Of a DNA stretch of 64,000 nt, positions 1 through 11,795 are shown piece after piece. The DNA is from Alviniconcha marisindica (lineage: Eukaryota; Mollusca; Gastropoda; Provannidae): the NCBI GenBank assembly GCA_018857735.1, contig JABMCL010002025.1, positions 363,501 through 427,500 on the forward strand, in the 5' to 3' direction. Below the pieces are notes generated by a model that was given only the letters and a program-made list of their open reading frames with translations, did not search any database and was not told where the DNA came from. Position numbers and translations under genes: made by a program. Each line of letters opens with the position of its first letter. The first letter of the stretch is position 1.

Positions 1-1385
1 GTGTATATTTCCGCATGTTTTTTGTTTGTTTGTTTGTTTTTCGTTGTTGTTTTTTGTTTTTTCTCCCCCCCCCCCCCCCCCCTTTCAATTTGAACAAAAA
101 TCGACCCGAAAACGGCTGTGAGTCCTCCCCCCTTCTCGTTTTTGTGTTCCCTTTAAGTTTCCCACTAGTTGGTGGGGTGACGTGAATTTGGAAGGCCCTG
201 GGCTGGGCTACCACTGTGTCTGCTATGAATGATTCCGCATATTGACTAGAAACTTTAACCCCTTCACTGCCCCAACCCATAAATGATCCGGATTGAAAAG
301 GGCACGCACAGAGGCCTGCAAACGGCCGACCTATAGTATGCCTGTGCTCTCGATGCCGTGCGTTTCGATGCCAATCCTTCCTCGTGCTAAAAGCTACAGC
401 TTTTCAAATTTCACATTTTACTGCCCGGCATTGCATTGCCCAAAATCCTTCACAACGGTTCATCCATACACGGCAGTGAAGGGGTTAAGGAACAGCTGAA
501 ATCGACAATCGTTGGGGGGTGAGCCTTCGAGGGGGGGTGGGGGGGGGGGGGGGGCATTGCAGGTGATGGGTTTTGATTGTTGGCTGTTTTGGTGTTGGTT
601 CGGTAGTCTGTTGCGGAAGAACGTTGCTATGGACTTGGGCGTAAAACGAAGCGGGCGGAAAGAGCAGTCTGTGATTGGCTCTTGCGATTGTTTGTTGTAG
701 CAGTGTCACTTCCGTAGCTAAGCACGTGTTGTTTATTTGGCGAGGGGAGTGTCTTTCTGTGTAAAGAAAATGAATGCTCTATGTATCACGTCTTAAAAAC
801 CAAAACCACACCAGTGGGTTTGGCTGGTTTGTTGTGCGTGTACATAGCGGTAAGAAGACTGTTTGTTGTCAGAGACTTTGGAGGTCTGATCAAAAGACTC
901 GAGGAGAAAAAAGTGTTGTAATTTGTACTGTGAAGACGACCTTCACATCCTGGAGAACACCAGTGGGTTGCTTGCACTAACATGTGTAGCCTCGTCACAG
1001 CTGGATTGGCAGGCGACAGAAAATCCCGCACGCAACACATTCTAAAATTGGCTGATGTCACAAGCCATTACGTCACAGTTTGACCTGTAGTCACGTTTTG
1101 GACAGCCCGCTTGGAACATTTTTCAGTGTAGTGTCACTTTGCAGACACCCCTCCCCACACCCCACACCCCCTCTCTCTCCCTCACACAGTCTATATGTGT
1201 GACCCCCCCCCCCCCCCCCCCCTTCCATCTCTCTGTCTCTGTGACCCCCTCCGCCCCCATTTGTGTCCGCCCCTCCCGCATTTTCACAGTCTCTGATCGG
1301 CCCGCCCCCTTCTCCAGTTCCTATCTGTCTCTCCCTCTGGTTCCGATTGGGACTTTGGACTTTGTCAGTACAAAGGGGGTTAAAC
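1..1385. other. non-coding, homopolymer-rich
   Basis: No reading frame here looks like a protein. The stretch holds a poly-C run near 65-82, a poly-G run near 535-554 and another poly-C run near 1203-1222. I recognise no gene or dispersed element. Confidence 0.6.
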
Positions 1386-1406
1386 TATATATAAATACTG
1401 ACTGAT

Positions 1407-1477
<71 letters not shown>

Positions 1478-1490
1478 AATACTGACTGAT

Positions 1491-1556
<66 letters not shown>
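1386..1556. repeat. (CT)n microsatellite with duplicated spacer
   Basis: Two CT tracts are each preceded by the same spacer of about 25 bp (ATATATAAATACTGACTGAT; near 1387-1410 and 1470-1494). The whole module has been duplicated, so the tract is not simply one interrupted microsatellite. Confidence 0.9.
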
Positions 1557-1557
<1 letters not shown>

Positions 1558-1664
1558 GTACTGTAGTGGAGGTCAGTGATGGTTATTGCAATCAACCCAC
1601 ACAAACAGCTTGGAGACCAGGATCATGCTGCGTGCGGTGCACTGGCCGACTTGTTACAGATCTT

Positions 1665-2082
1665 CCACGTCACCCGTGTTTGTGACATGGAGACCCCTGT
1701 CTTCCCCGTCACCCGTGTTTGTGACATGGGGACCCCTATCTTCCCCGTCACCCGTGTTTGTAACATGGGGACCCCTATCTTTCCCCGTCACCCATGTTTG
1801 TGACATGGGGACCCCTATCTTCCCCGTCACCCGTGTTTGTGACATGGGGACCCCTATCTTCCCCGTCACCCGTGTTTGTGACATGGGGACCCCTTTGCCG
1901 TCGCCCGTGTTTGTGACATGGGGACCCCTTTGCCGTCACCCGTGTTTGCGACATGGGGAACCCTTTTTCTGTCACCCGTGTTTGTGACATGGGGACCCCT
2001 TTGCCGTCACCCGTGTTTGTGACATGGGGACCCCTTTGCCGTCACCCGTGTTTGTGACATGGGGACCCCTTTGCCGTCAGCA
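1665..2082. repeat. minisatellite, 39-bp then 35-bp units
   Basis: About 12 tandem units are built on CACCCGTGTTTGTGACATGG. The first half has units of about 39 bp (CCCCTATCTTCCCC type), the second half about 35 bp (CCCCTTTGCC type). The 39-bp units are a multiple of three, which explains long open frames on both strands; no coding function is supported. Confidence 0.9.
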
Positions 2083-2269
2083 CGTGGACAACAACGGGCT
2101 CCACGTGCATCGAGTCAGGGTTCCTACGGTCTTTGAAATTTGGAAAAAAACACCTGCCAATTGCAAGGCCTATAATTCAAGTGGTGTCTCTGAAAGTTTG
2201 CAAATTTGGGATTCCATGCTCAAACTAAAAAGTCAGCTATTCCCTGACCGATAAAAACTGGCCAGAGAA

Positions 2270-2452
2270 TTTCATACTTCGATATAAATCATAATCATAA
2301 AATGGGATATAAATCATGATCATAAAATGGGATATGAATCGTATACTTCGATATAAATCATTATCATAATTGGGGATACAAATCATGATCATTAAAATGG
2401 GATATAAATCATGATCATAAAATGGGATATACATCATGATCATAAAATGGCA
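2270..2452. repeat. AT-rich minisatellite, ~26-bp unit
   Basis: About seven imperfect copies of GATATAAATCATGATCATAA plus a few bases. Part of the unit (ATCATGAT) is itself palindromic. Confidence 0.8.
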
Positions 2453-3810
2453 GTTAAACATTAGCGTCTGATTTGTGAAGCGAAGGGTGTGCATGCATCA
2501 CGTTTGTTCAATTTAAGATGAGTACTCTGTCAAATTTGCCTTTAACAATTGAAAGAAAAACAAGAGAGAGAGGGGGGAAGAAAAAGGAATGGTCATGAAA
2601 ACTGAATTTTGGATTGAAAGTTTGTAGGAACCCTGCTGGAGGGAATCGGCCTGTTGTTTCCAGTCCTCTCGCCATGTTGTGATCGTCAGTCGTTTGTACG
2701 TCACGTGTTTCATATTTTCAAGTGGGCCAGGTGTATTTTGCGTTGACCGTAATTAAACGAGTGTCGATTTTTATCTGGGTTTCCTTTTTCAGGGCGTGCA
2801 TTTTTCTCTGATTTGTGCCATATTTTCTTTTTTCTTTTTGTATACATGTACGTATGTGTAGCGTTTTGCACTAGAGTTGTATGACTTGCCGGTTTGTTTG
2901 TTTTTTAGGTTTTTTTTTTTTTTTAGTTGAGAGTTGATTTTAGGTATACATTGATATTGGAATGTATATGTTATGCATATGTGAGTAAAGTTGAAGATGC
3001 GTGGGGCTCGCCTGAAATTGTTTGATTTTCCTATGCTTTGAAAAGAAGAGACATTCGTGTGCATCCTTTTGTGTTTTCCTGTACGAAAGTCGCACATCCC
3101 AGATCATGTCACGTGCGTGCAGAATGCCGCGTGCCCTATGCAGACAGACACGCATGTTGCAGGTGGTTGCACGTTATGCGGATATTCCATTATTTTAAAT
3201 ACACCCCGATCGTACACTGACTCATCGTCGGGATTTGAAACACCCACAATGCACGTCTTCATACCTTATACCCATTAATTATTACTGCACGTTTCCGGCA
3301 TTATAATTTTTATATATATATATAACGCAGTGCATGTCACCAGTGGACTTGGTGGCTTCTCTCTTTTTGGTCATTGTGTATGTCAGATGTTGCCGTGTAT
3401 GAGTGTGTGCTTCTATGCATTATGTACGGAGGAGTGCAGTGCTTTAAATATACAGAATTATGCAGACCAGAATATAATACTCCCTTGAAGAAAAAAAATG
3501 GGGGGAACAAAACCGAAAACAAACCTAAAGGGAAAAGATGACAGGCGTACCATTTTATAATCAGTTTGTCATAATTATTTCGTTTTGGCCATTTACATTT
3601 GTAACAAAACGAGACGATTTGGCACTGCCCCGATACAGAGCTGATTTTGAAGCAGGCTTTGATTTTGAAGACATCCACATCTCTTTCCTCAGCCTCCAAC
3701 ACGTCAACCGGAAGTATGCGTGAACAGCATGTACGGCCTAACGTAACGACTCGATTATTTTAGCACTGTTCATTCAGTCGTGTACACCATTTATGCAGAT
3801 TTTCTGTTAA
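2453..3810. other. no recognisable feature
   Basis: AT-rich sequence with short homopolymers (poly-T near 2910-2924) and a short TA run near 3310-3323. No gene, RNA or known repeat is recognised. Confidence 0.5.
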
Positions 3811-3985
3811 AGATCCGTTTGAGACAACAGTTCTCAGAACTGATGAGCTCAACATCGTATCCGTTTGAGAAAACAGTTTTTAGAACTCATGAGATCAACA
3901 TCGTATCCGTTTGAGAAAACAGTTTTTAGAACTCATGAGATCAACATCGTATCCGTTTGAGAAAACAGTTCTCAGAACATCGTTT
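3811..3985. repeat. 46-bp tandem repeat, ~4 copies
   Basis: Units begin TATCCGTTTGAGAAAACAGT and end with AGATCAACATCG. The middle units are nearly identical and the first and last have diverged. Confidence 0.85.
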
Positions 3986-5367
3986 TCAAATCCTTGGTGT
4001 GGAGCACCTTTTTGTCTAAAGTGGCCGCCCTCGACTTGCAAGGCGAAACCTCCCGCCGTAGAAAGGTATTGAGACGTTTGGATGAAAGTTGAATGACGCT
4101 AACGTTGAATAGAGTGATCCGGTGTTATGTGCACCGTACGGATTCCCTTTTTGATCATCCACTCACGCCACAGTGCTTTTAATAACGGAGACACTGTGTG
4201 TCATAGTACGAGAACGGCCGGGGAAATGAGACATGGGTGAAAGTACTTCTGGATTTGAACGGAACTTTGTCAAATATAAATATCTGAACTGGGATGCAAA
4301 CGGGCGTGGAAATGGGTCATTCTGTTTTCCTGATCCCATGTTTGCCCGGAAACAGACAACAGGTCTGTACTCTTCGGAACTGTGGAGCGTTGTAAGTTAA
4401 AAAAGCAAGGTACACTTTCTGTGAAGGCGAAAACTGACGTGACTATGTTTCGCTGAATTTTTCTACACACCTTGGCTTGGTCTGACGTGTCGGAACACGT
4501 AGGCACCACCAGCCAGAACACCGAAGGCTACGTTAAAATGTTGTTGCGCGCTGCATATTTATTTGGGGACTATCTTCTCAGTCGGGTGACAGACACCCGG
4601 ATTGTTCGGCTGGGGAACGTGAAAACTACAACAGCAACTGAATTTCTGCACGTGACTGCCGCACGTGACCTGGAGATCGGGGGGCGCGGGCTTCAGGACA
4701 AGCTAATACAAAATAAATACAGAAGAAGTTTGTTATTCATAATAAATGCACCGAATGAAAATTTGCCTTTTGGGTCACTCCAATTTCACAGTAAAAAGGA
4801 CAGGTAGACGATTCAACACAACTAGGATAAGAGTATACAAATAAAACGGATTAAGTCGTCATAAAACGTCGCTTCTGATACCGATTAAGTGTACGCAAAG
4901 GGTTTACCGGTCGCTTTTGAGGGTGAGGGTAGAGCGCATGTGGGTCTTCCCCCAAACGCCATCTTGAGCCGGACTCATCTGAAACAAAGTCGGCTAAAGC
5001 AGAAAGACTCATTATGATCACGTCACCGTTGCACTGCTCAAAGACGCCAGCAAAGCCCGTTTCATTACTTTCTACTGTCCACATTCTCTGAAATTCATTA
5101 TAGATTGACTAGATCATTCTGCTCATTCATGACGTGTAAGGTAAATGTATTGCGTCACCTGATGTATGTTCACCGCATCCAATCGTTTCATCGCCGATGC
5201 AGGCTGTCATACAGAGTTATCTAATTGAACCAAGGTGCAGAGGGAATGGAAGTGGGCGTGTTTTTAATGTCGAGACTGTTGTATGTTTTCTGGTTTTCTG
5301 TTTTTTTAACGATTATACAGAGTTGTGCCATGTAACATTTGTCATTCGTAAGAGAACAGGCACCCAT

Positions 5368-5370
<3 letters not shown>
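3986..5370. other. no recognisable feature
   Basis: Unique-looking sequence. The open frames (for example plus-strand 4472-4807) show no recognisable domain, codon bias or splice structure. Confidence 0.45.
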
Positions 5371-5433
<63 letters not shown>

Positions 5434-5587
5434 CCATTGAAACGTGCAGAAAAGAAAGCTGTAACGGTTCGAGTCTGGTCTGTCTCGTCATATCGTTTGG
5501 TCCTTTCCCTCTTGAATAAAGTCTGTGAAAAAGGTACAGCCATACATTGCATGTGTATATGCGTGTGTGTGTTTGAGAGGGAGAGGG

Positions 5588-5636
<49 letters not shown>

Positions 5637-5688
5637 GTAAGCCCTTTGAACATACACTCACAACGACTTGGTCAAAATGTGAAACAGT

Positions 5689-5738
<50 letters not shown>
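5371..5738. repeat. CT, GT and CA microsatellite cluster
   Basis: A CT tract (about 5371-5430), a GT tract (about 5589-5634) and a CA tract (about 5689-5738) occur within 370 bp. The GT and CA tracts are inverted relative to each other about 60 bp apart and could pair as a hairpin. Confidence 0.9.
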
Positions 5739-5741
<3 letters not shown>

Positions 5742-6174
5742 TCGCTTTCACTCCAGCAGCGCGAAAACAATACTATAACCGTCACGATAATGTGTTTATC
5801 CTGTAAAACAATTATAATTTCTGTACAATACACGTGTTCAAAAAAGCCTTTTCGGACATCAAAACGACCAGTTAGCATCGTAAACGCCTTATACTACAGC
5901 TGCGTATTGTCAACGACAGTAAATTCACTGTCATTGCTACATCGCCAGTCTTAGCTAGCCAACCACGGACTGGGAGAGTAGGCGCCAAGAACTACACGCA
6001 CCGGAAATCGGAAACTAAGAGCGCATCTGATTGGTTGCAATCTAAAATCTGTGTAAATGTTCAACCAATCGCAGACGTGAACGGATTGGATAAAAACTGT
6101 CCAGCCCAACATGGAACATGTGGACAGCAGTGTCAGTGGTTTTGACCACGAATCGACCTGTACGAATTCGTCTT

Positions 6175-6270
6175 CTTCCTTTTTTCCCCTTCTTTTTCTT
6201 CTGCTTCTTTCTTTCTTCTGCTTCTCTCTGTCTGTCTCTGTCTCTGTCTCTCTGTCTCTCGCACACCGCG

Positions 6271-6319
<49 letters not shown>

Positions 6320-6360
6320 GCGCTACTGATTGTGTGTGTGTGTGTGCGCGTGTGTGTGTA
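6175..6360. repeat. pyrimidine tract and CA/GT microsatellites
   Basis: A TC-rich tract (6180-6260) runs into a CG/CA tract (6267-6319) and then a short GT tract (6331-6360). Confidence 0.85.
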
Positions 6361-6641
6361 TCTGCTACAGTGCTATGCAACTCCAGAAAATTAATCCATG
6401 AACAAACTTTACTGGAAACATTAGGCTAACGATACAAACCACAAAATTACAATTTTAATCAAACAAAAAAGAAGAAGAAGGTGAAAGGAAGAAAGATGCA
6501 TACCAAAATATACAGCGTCCTTTAAAAAAATAAAAACAATAAACGCTAGCTGCCTTGCTGCGACCCCATCAAAAGACCTCATGCGTGATATTTCTTCACA
6601 GACAGTCCTTGTTAACGATACATGGCTGAAGACGGCACATA

Positions 6642-7081
6642 TTATTTTTGGCTGATCCTCGCGAAGTCAGGAACGTTGTCGCCACACACGATGTTATCGG
6701 GATAATCACAATTTTTCGTCGCTCCGTTATAAAACAGGCCCTCTGGGCAGGACAGACCAACACCGACCCCGCCGGCCAAGCACATCGCAAAACCCAGCGC
6801 AGGACAGCCCAGCGTGTAATTGGCGTAGAGGGCTGAGTCACGTGACTGCCTTGAACATCCGGGGCCGGTAACTCCGCAGAAGAAGGAAGATGGCGACGCA
6901 CAGGTGTCGGTGCCTTCGTCGAAGACTCGCCCTTTCGCGCAGGTTTGACGTGAAAGGACGCCGTTTCTGCAGACGAAGTATCGAGAACTGGGACAACTCT
7001 TCGAATAGTCGGGGTAGTAAGTAACAGTTGCCTCTCTTGGGCACGAAAGCTGGCTCTGAACTTTGTTCTGACTTTCCCGCA
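6642..7081 (-). CDS. chitin-binding protein, exon 2 (second and third CBM14)
   Basis: Codes for residues 76-221 and the TAA stop at 6644-6642. The acceptor is a long poly-T tract ending CAG at 7084-7082. Both CBM14 modules are intact, with all six cysteines. Confidence 0.85.
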
Positions 7082-10000
7082 CTGAAAAAAAAAAAAATAT
7101 AAAAATAAATTAAATCAGCGGATTTTCGATACGCGGGAGAGAATACTGAAGGTATTTATCAGAACCTGACAGTCTTAAATTATACTCGTTCAGAGACTGG
7201 GGGACCTGCATGGCACTCAGCTAAGCAACTCGACCCCATCTCTCCGCCACGGGGCGGGGATGGCTCAGTGGTGAGAGCGCCGGACTCGTGATTGAAAGGT
7301 TGCGAGTTCGAATCCCTGCAGGGGCGGCGGGAAAATTTTCTTCTCCAGGGGCGACCTTCTGTGCTGACTCTAATTTCGGTATCCGTTCCACCCCCGTGTT
7401 ACCCCAGCAGCACGTAAAAGAACCCGGTCATTCTGCCAAAAGTGCAGTTGGCAGGTTACAGCTAAACACGTATACACCTTACGTATGTGGCTTTGCATGG
7501 AGTGATATGGTGCATGGTTGTATGGTGTACACAGAACTTGCGCCGAGACGGCTGCAGTTTCATGTGGCACCAGCCATGCCAGCGCTGTAAGTACACCACT
7601 AAGCGATCATCAATCATTCAGTGTCTCATCAGTACTGGTACAGTGTTACTAACTTGAATACCCACGTGTCTGGCAGAGATGACTGCAGTGTGAACCAGTA
7701 TGAGACTTGGACCGCTTTGTGTACAACTTCAACAAATAGACTCTGAGACTAATAACGTTCGATAGACATCACACGTATCTGAAGCCGTGACTTTCGTGGA
7801 GTTTACCGTGTAGTCACTCCGGCATCGATTGCTCAGATGCCAAATGGTTAGTTGTTGTTGTTGTTGGTGGTGGTAGGTAGTGTTGCTGAATGTCCTCGGA
7901 TGTCAGTTGACATATTAGGGACAAGCTGAGACCAATGCCGAAGCACGGTTCAATGTAGCGTAGAGGGCTGAGTCACGTTAGCCAGAAGGCTCGTGAGGAC
8001 GGACAGTCCAGGACGGCCACCTCGACTCTCACACAGCTCCTGAACTATGTGTTGTTGTTGTTGTTGTTGTTGTTGATCGCTTTTATATGGCGCTATTCTC
8101 CACTCTGGAGCAGACTCACTGCACTCTACATGAGTGAATAGCTTTTCACGGCGCGTTTTTGGAATATCTACCGAAGTGGTGTACTCACAGCGCTGGCATG
8201 GCTGGTGCCACGTGAAACTGCTGCCGTCTCGGCGCGTCCTGTGTACACCATACAACCATGCACCATGTCACTTCATGCAAAGCCACATGCGTAAGGTGCA
8301 TGCGCGTTTAGCTGTAACCTGCCACATGCACTTTGGGCAGAATGACCGGGTCTTTTACGTGCTGCTGCGGTAACACGGGGGTGGAACGGATACCGAAATG
8401 AGTCGACACAGAAAGTTGACCATGGAGAAGAAAATTCTCCCGCCGCTCCTGCAGGGATTCGAACCCTCGACCTTTCAATCACGAGTCCGGCGCTCTCACC
8501 ACTGAGCTATCCCTGCTCCCCTATTGTACACGACAGTGTCCATCATCTTATTCGCTTCACCGCGACAACGTCTGCCATCGTATCTCCGGAGAAGGGTACC
8601 CAGTGGCAGGGACGGAGACCACAGGAAGTAGGGAGAGGAGGAGGCTATAACTGTGCCTAACGCTGCACTGTCACCACCAGAGCGATCCTGCAGCACGATC
8701 GACAGCCGTGTACTTAAGCCCCTTCAATGTAGCATCCACAGAGAGTGGGGCAAAGTCCCATTTAAACAGTGTCCACGAAGCACGCCGTTTGAAGAGAAGG
8801 GAGACAGACTCCAGAGCTCAGGAGCCGAGCGAAAGTCGAGGAGGCCGTCCTGGGCTCCCCGTCCCTAATAAGCCTGATGGTTTCTGTCAGTGGCCGTAAA
8901 GCAACATTGGAAGAAAGAGAAACCGAAGCGGAATCGAACCGAAGTCTGCTTACCCGGGTTGTTCTAGCGGTAAGGCGCCAGGGGAAGGTACCAAACATCG
9001 ATGCTCGGAGTGAAGCGCGGAGATAAAGAGTGCCCCTTTAAGTGGCGTAACCAGTTCTGACAAGAGCTGGGGAGGAAGGTGCCGGGAAGCAATGCTGGGA
9101 GTGTAGCAGGGAGTGTGCCCAGTGCCCATACTCACCCAGGCACGACGGGTGGAGCGTGGCGGTACTGGATGACGCTAGGAGTGCAGCAGGGAGTGTGCCT
9201 AGTACGACGCTGGGAGTGCAGCAGGGAGTGTGCCAAGTACGACGCTGGGAGTGCAGCAGGGAGCGTGCCTAGTACGACGCTGGGAGTGCAGCAGGGAGTG
9301 TGCCAGTACGACGCTGGGAGTGCAGCAGGGAGTGTGCCTAGTACGACGCTGGGAGTGCAGCAGGGAGTGTGCCAAGTACGACGCTGGGAGTGCAGCAGGG
9401 AGTGTGCCTAGTACGACGCTGGGAGTGTAGCAGGGAGTGTGCCTAGTACGACGCTGGGAGTGTAGCAGGGAGTGTGCCTAGTACGACGCTGGGAGTGTAG
9501 CAGGGAGTGTGCCTAGTACGACGCTGGGAGTGCAGCAGGGAGTGTGCCTAGTACGACGCTGGGAGTGAGCAGGGAGTGTGCCTAGTACGACGCTGGGAGT
9601 GTAGCAGGGAGTGTGCCTAGTACGACGCTGGGAGTGCAGCAGGGAGTGTGCCTAGTACGACGCTGGGAGTGTAGCAGGGAGTGTGCCTAGTACGACGCTG
9701 GGAGTGCAGCAGGGAGTGTGCCTAGTACGACGCTGGGAGTGCAGCAGGGAGTGTGCCTAGTACGACGCTGGGAGTGTAGCAGGGAGTGTGCCTAGTACGA
9801 CGCTGGGAGTGCAGCAGGGAGTGTGCCTAGTACGACGCTGGGAGTGAGCAGGGAGTGTGCCTAGTACGACGCTGGGAGTGTAGCAGGGAGTGTGCCTAGT
9901 ACGACGCTGGGAGTGCAGCAGGGAGTGTGCCTAGTACGACGCTGGGAGTGTAGCAGGGAGTGTGCCTAGTACGACGCTGGGAGTGCAGCAGGGAGTGTGC

Positions 10001-11500
10001 CTAGTAACTCCCCCGACCGCGGGTGGAGCGTGGACGTGTGCTAGAGACGCTGGGAGTGTAGCAGGGAGTGTGCCTAGTACGACGCTGGGAGTGCAGCAGG
10101 GAGTGTGCCTAGTACGACGCTGGGAGTGCAGCAGGGAGTGTGCCTAGTACGACGCTGGGAGTGTAGCAGGGAGTGTGCCTAGTACGACGCTGGGAGTGCA
10201 GCAGGGAGTGTGCCTAGTACGACGCTGGGAGTGTAGCAGGGAGTGTGCCTAGTACGACGCTGGGAGTGCAGCAGGGAGTGTGCCTAGTACGACGCTGGGA
10301 GTGTAGCAGGGAGTGTGCCTAGTACGACGCTGGGAGTGTAGCAGGGAGTGTGCCTAGTACGACGCTGGGAGTGTAGCAGGGAGTGTGCCTAGTAGACGCT
10401 GGGAGTGCAGCAGGGAGTGTGCCTAGTACGACGGTGGGAGTGAGCAGGGAGTGTGCCTAGTACGACGCTGGGAGTGCAGCAGGGAGTGTGCCTAGTACGA
10501 CGCTGGGAGTGTAGCAGGGAGTGTGCCTAGTACGACGCTGGGAGTGCAGCAGGGAGTCTGCCCAGTGCCCATACTCACCCAGACACGACGGGTGGAGCGT
10601 GGCGGTACTAGATGACGCTGGGAGTGTAGCAGGGAGTGTGCCTAGTACGACGCTGGGAGTGTAGCAGGGAGTGTGCCTAGTACGACGCTGGGAGTGCAGC
10701 AGGGAGTGTGCCTAGTACGACGCTGGGAGTGCAGCAGGGAGTGTGCCTAGTACGACGCTAGGAGTGTAGCAGGGAGTGGGCCCAGTGCCCATACTCACCC
10801 AGACACGACGGGTGGCGCGTGGCGTTACTAGATGACGCTGGGAGTGTAGCAGGGAGTGTGCCTAGTACGATGCTGGGAGTGTAGCAGGGAGTGTGCCTAG
10901 TACGATGCTGGGAGTGTAGCAGGGAGTGTGCCTAGTACGACGCTTGGAGTGTAGCAGGGAGTGTCCCTTAGTGCGCATACTCACCCAGACACGACGGGTG
11001 GAGCGTGGCGGTACTAGATGACGCTGGGAGTGTAGCAGGGAGTGTGCCTCCTACGACGCTGGGAGTGTAGCAGGGAGCGTGCCTAGTACGACGCTGGGAG
11101 TGCAGCAGGGAGTGTGCCTAGTACGACGCTGGGAGTGCAGCAGGGAGTGTGCCTAGTACGACGCTGGGAGTGCAGCAGGGAGCGTGCCTAGTACGACGCT
11201 GGGAGTGTAGCAAGGAGTGTGCCTAGTACGACGCTGGGAGTGTAGCGGGGAGTGTGCCCAGTGCCCATACTCACCCAGACACGACGGGTGGAGCGTGGCG
11301 GTGCAGACGAGGCGCGAGGGGTCGAAGGCGGTGCCCCGGGGGCAGGGCAGCTGTCGCAGGACCCGGCCCCTGAAGCAGAGGGAGTAGCGGCGACAGGACG
11401 AGGTCACCGGCGCCAGGCTGAAGAGGAAGGACGACGACGAGCACGGGTTGCACGTGCCGAGCGGCGCCAGCAGGGAGACCAGGACGAGAAGAGGCGCCAT
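6642..11500 (-). CDS. secreted chitin-binding (peritrophin-A type) protein, 2 exons, 221 aa
   Basis: Exon 1 (11500-11275) and exon 2 (7081-6642) join in frame: exon 1 ends after one base of a codon (G|GTGAGT donor) and exon 2 starts with the other two (a TTTTTTTCAG acceptor), giving Val76. Residues 1-17 form a hydrophobic signal peptide (MAPLLVLVSLLAPLGTC). Three six-cysteine modules follow, with Cys at 20/36/42/53/66/74, 89/105/113/123/136/144 and 151/168/176/187/200/208. The spacing and the G-x-x-F/D pattern fit CBM14 (peritrophin-A) chitin-binding domains. By family this is an extracellular chitin binder of matrix, mucus or gut lining; no catalytic domain is seen. An upstream in-frame ATG at 11533 exists, but CTCTCCAACCCAG before 11508 looks like an acceptor, so the ATG at 11500 is preferred and a 5' UTR exon may lie further upstream. 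A possible polyadenylation variant ATTAAA lies at 6459-6454. Confidence 0.82.
7254..7603 (+). mobile_element. tRNA-derived SINE, 3'-truncated copy
   Basis: The head is tRNA-like: GGATGGCTCAGTGGTGAGAG gives the D arm and A box, and GAGTTCGAATCC the T arm and B box of an RNA polymerase III promoter. The body continues to about 7603 (CCAGCGCTGTAAGTACACCA), where similarity to the copy at 8058-8524 stops. It lies in the chitin-binding gene's intron, inverted relative to that copy. Confidence 0.8.
7878..8048 (+). mobile_element. dispersed element E1
   Basis: Carries the E1 landmarks AGTTGACATATTAGGGACAA and GACGGCCACCTCGACT and ends CTCCTGAACTATG. Bases 7958-7978 replace the usual E1 sequence and are identical to 6823-6843 in exon 2 of the surrounding gene. 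Confidence 0.7.
8050..8524 (-). mobile_element. tRNA-derived SINE, apparently full length
   Basis: On the minus strand it starts with a tRNA-like head (TAGCTCAGTGGTGAGAGCGC; B box GGTTCGAATCC). It then runs through the same body as 7254-7603 and continues to GAATAGCGCCATATAAAAGC, ending in an (AAC)n tail (about 8050-8075). Length is about 470 bp. With the copy at 7254 it forms an inverted pair separated by about 600 bp. Confidence 0.8.
8800..8990 (-). mobile_element. E1 fragment joined to a tRNA-like head
   Basis: An E1 segment (minus orientation, 8820-8905) adjoins a minus-strand tRNA T-arm-like segment (GGTTCGATTCCGCTTCGG, near 8912-8950). A plus-strand D-arm-like segment (TTCTAGCGGTAAGGCGCC) follows at 8962-8979. 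The same T-arm segment heads the element at 19715. It looks like a rearranged SINE. Confidence 0.5.
9113..11262. repeat. 35-bp minisatellite with embedded exon/donor copies
   Basis: About 57 units of GTACGACGCTGGGAGTGCAG plus CAGGGAGTGTGCCTA, in two frequent variants (TGCAGCAGG and TGTAGCAGG). Four longer units, near 9113-9180, 10555-10620, 10780-10842 and 10965-11025, carry a copy of the exon 1 end and splice donor of the chitin-binding gene. A degenerate fifth is near 10005-10045. The array fills the exon-1-proximal half of the intron. Confidence 0.92.
11275..11500 (-). CDS. chitin-binding protein, exon 1 (signal peptide and first CBM14)
   Basis: Codes for residues 1-75 plus one base. The donor is G|GTGAGTATGG at 11274. 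The last ~40 bases of this exon and the donor recur as four extra copies in the intronic minisatellite downstream (near 9115, 10555, 10785 and 10965). Confidence 0.8.
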
Positions 11501-11539
11501 GCGGGGCCCTGGGTTGGAGAGGGAGAGAGCCATTGTGAA

Positions 11540-11620
11540 TTCTGTGGGGAAAGGGGGGGGGGGGGGGGGAGAACCATTGTGAATTCAGGGATGTGGGGGG
11601 GGGGGGGGGGGGGGGGAGAG
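11540..11620. repeat. poly-G tracts
   Basis: Two long G runs (about 11551-11569 and 11596-11616) separated by a duplicated GAATTC-containing spacer. Confidence 0.85.
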
Positions 11621-11692
11621 CATCATTAATTCTGTAGGCAAGAACCGGTCTTCCTTGAAAGGACGAGAGAGGATCAATCACACAAACATCGG

Positions 11693-11795
11693 GACTGTTT
11701 CAAAAGCAACGTTGGGGAAACTTCTGAGAGACACGGTGGAGCCCATATCGGTTTTTCCGAAAGCATAGGTACTATATTGAACTGACCTGAACGGA
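11693..11795 (+). mobile_element. non-LTR retrotransposon 3' end fragment
   Basis: The plus strand encodes the short C-terminal remnant TVSKATLGKLLRD followed by VFPKA and a stop (TAG near 11771). The same LGKLLRD...FPSA ending occurs on the minus strand at 21262-21345 and, decayed, at 12540-12620. This shared ending after an RNase H-like region marks one LINE family. Confidence 0.55.

Noticed and set aside
1586..1987. Open frame with VFVTWGPLSSP-like repeats
   Set aside because: The 39-bp unit is a multiple of three, so frames stay open on both strands. There is no other sign of coding.
7254..7330. Possible tRNA-Thr-like gene
   Set aside because: A- and B-box motifs are present, but the same head and body recur at 8050-8524 with an (AAC)n tail, as expected for a SINE.
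11501..11533. Upstream ATG at 11533 as start of the chitin-binding protein
   Set aside because: The extra 11 residues precede a normal signal peptide, and the DNA there looks like a polypyrimidine tract with CAG acceptor. The ATG at 11500 is more likely.
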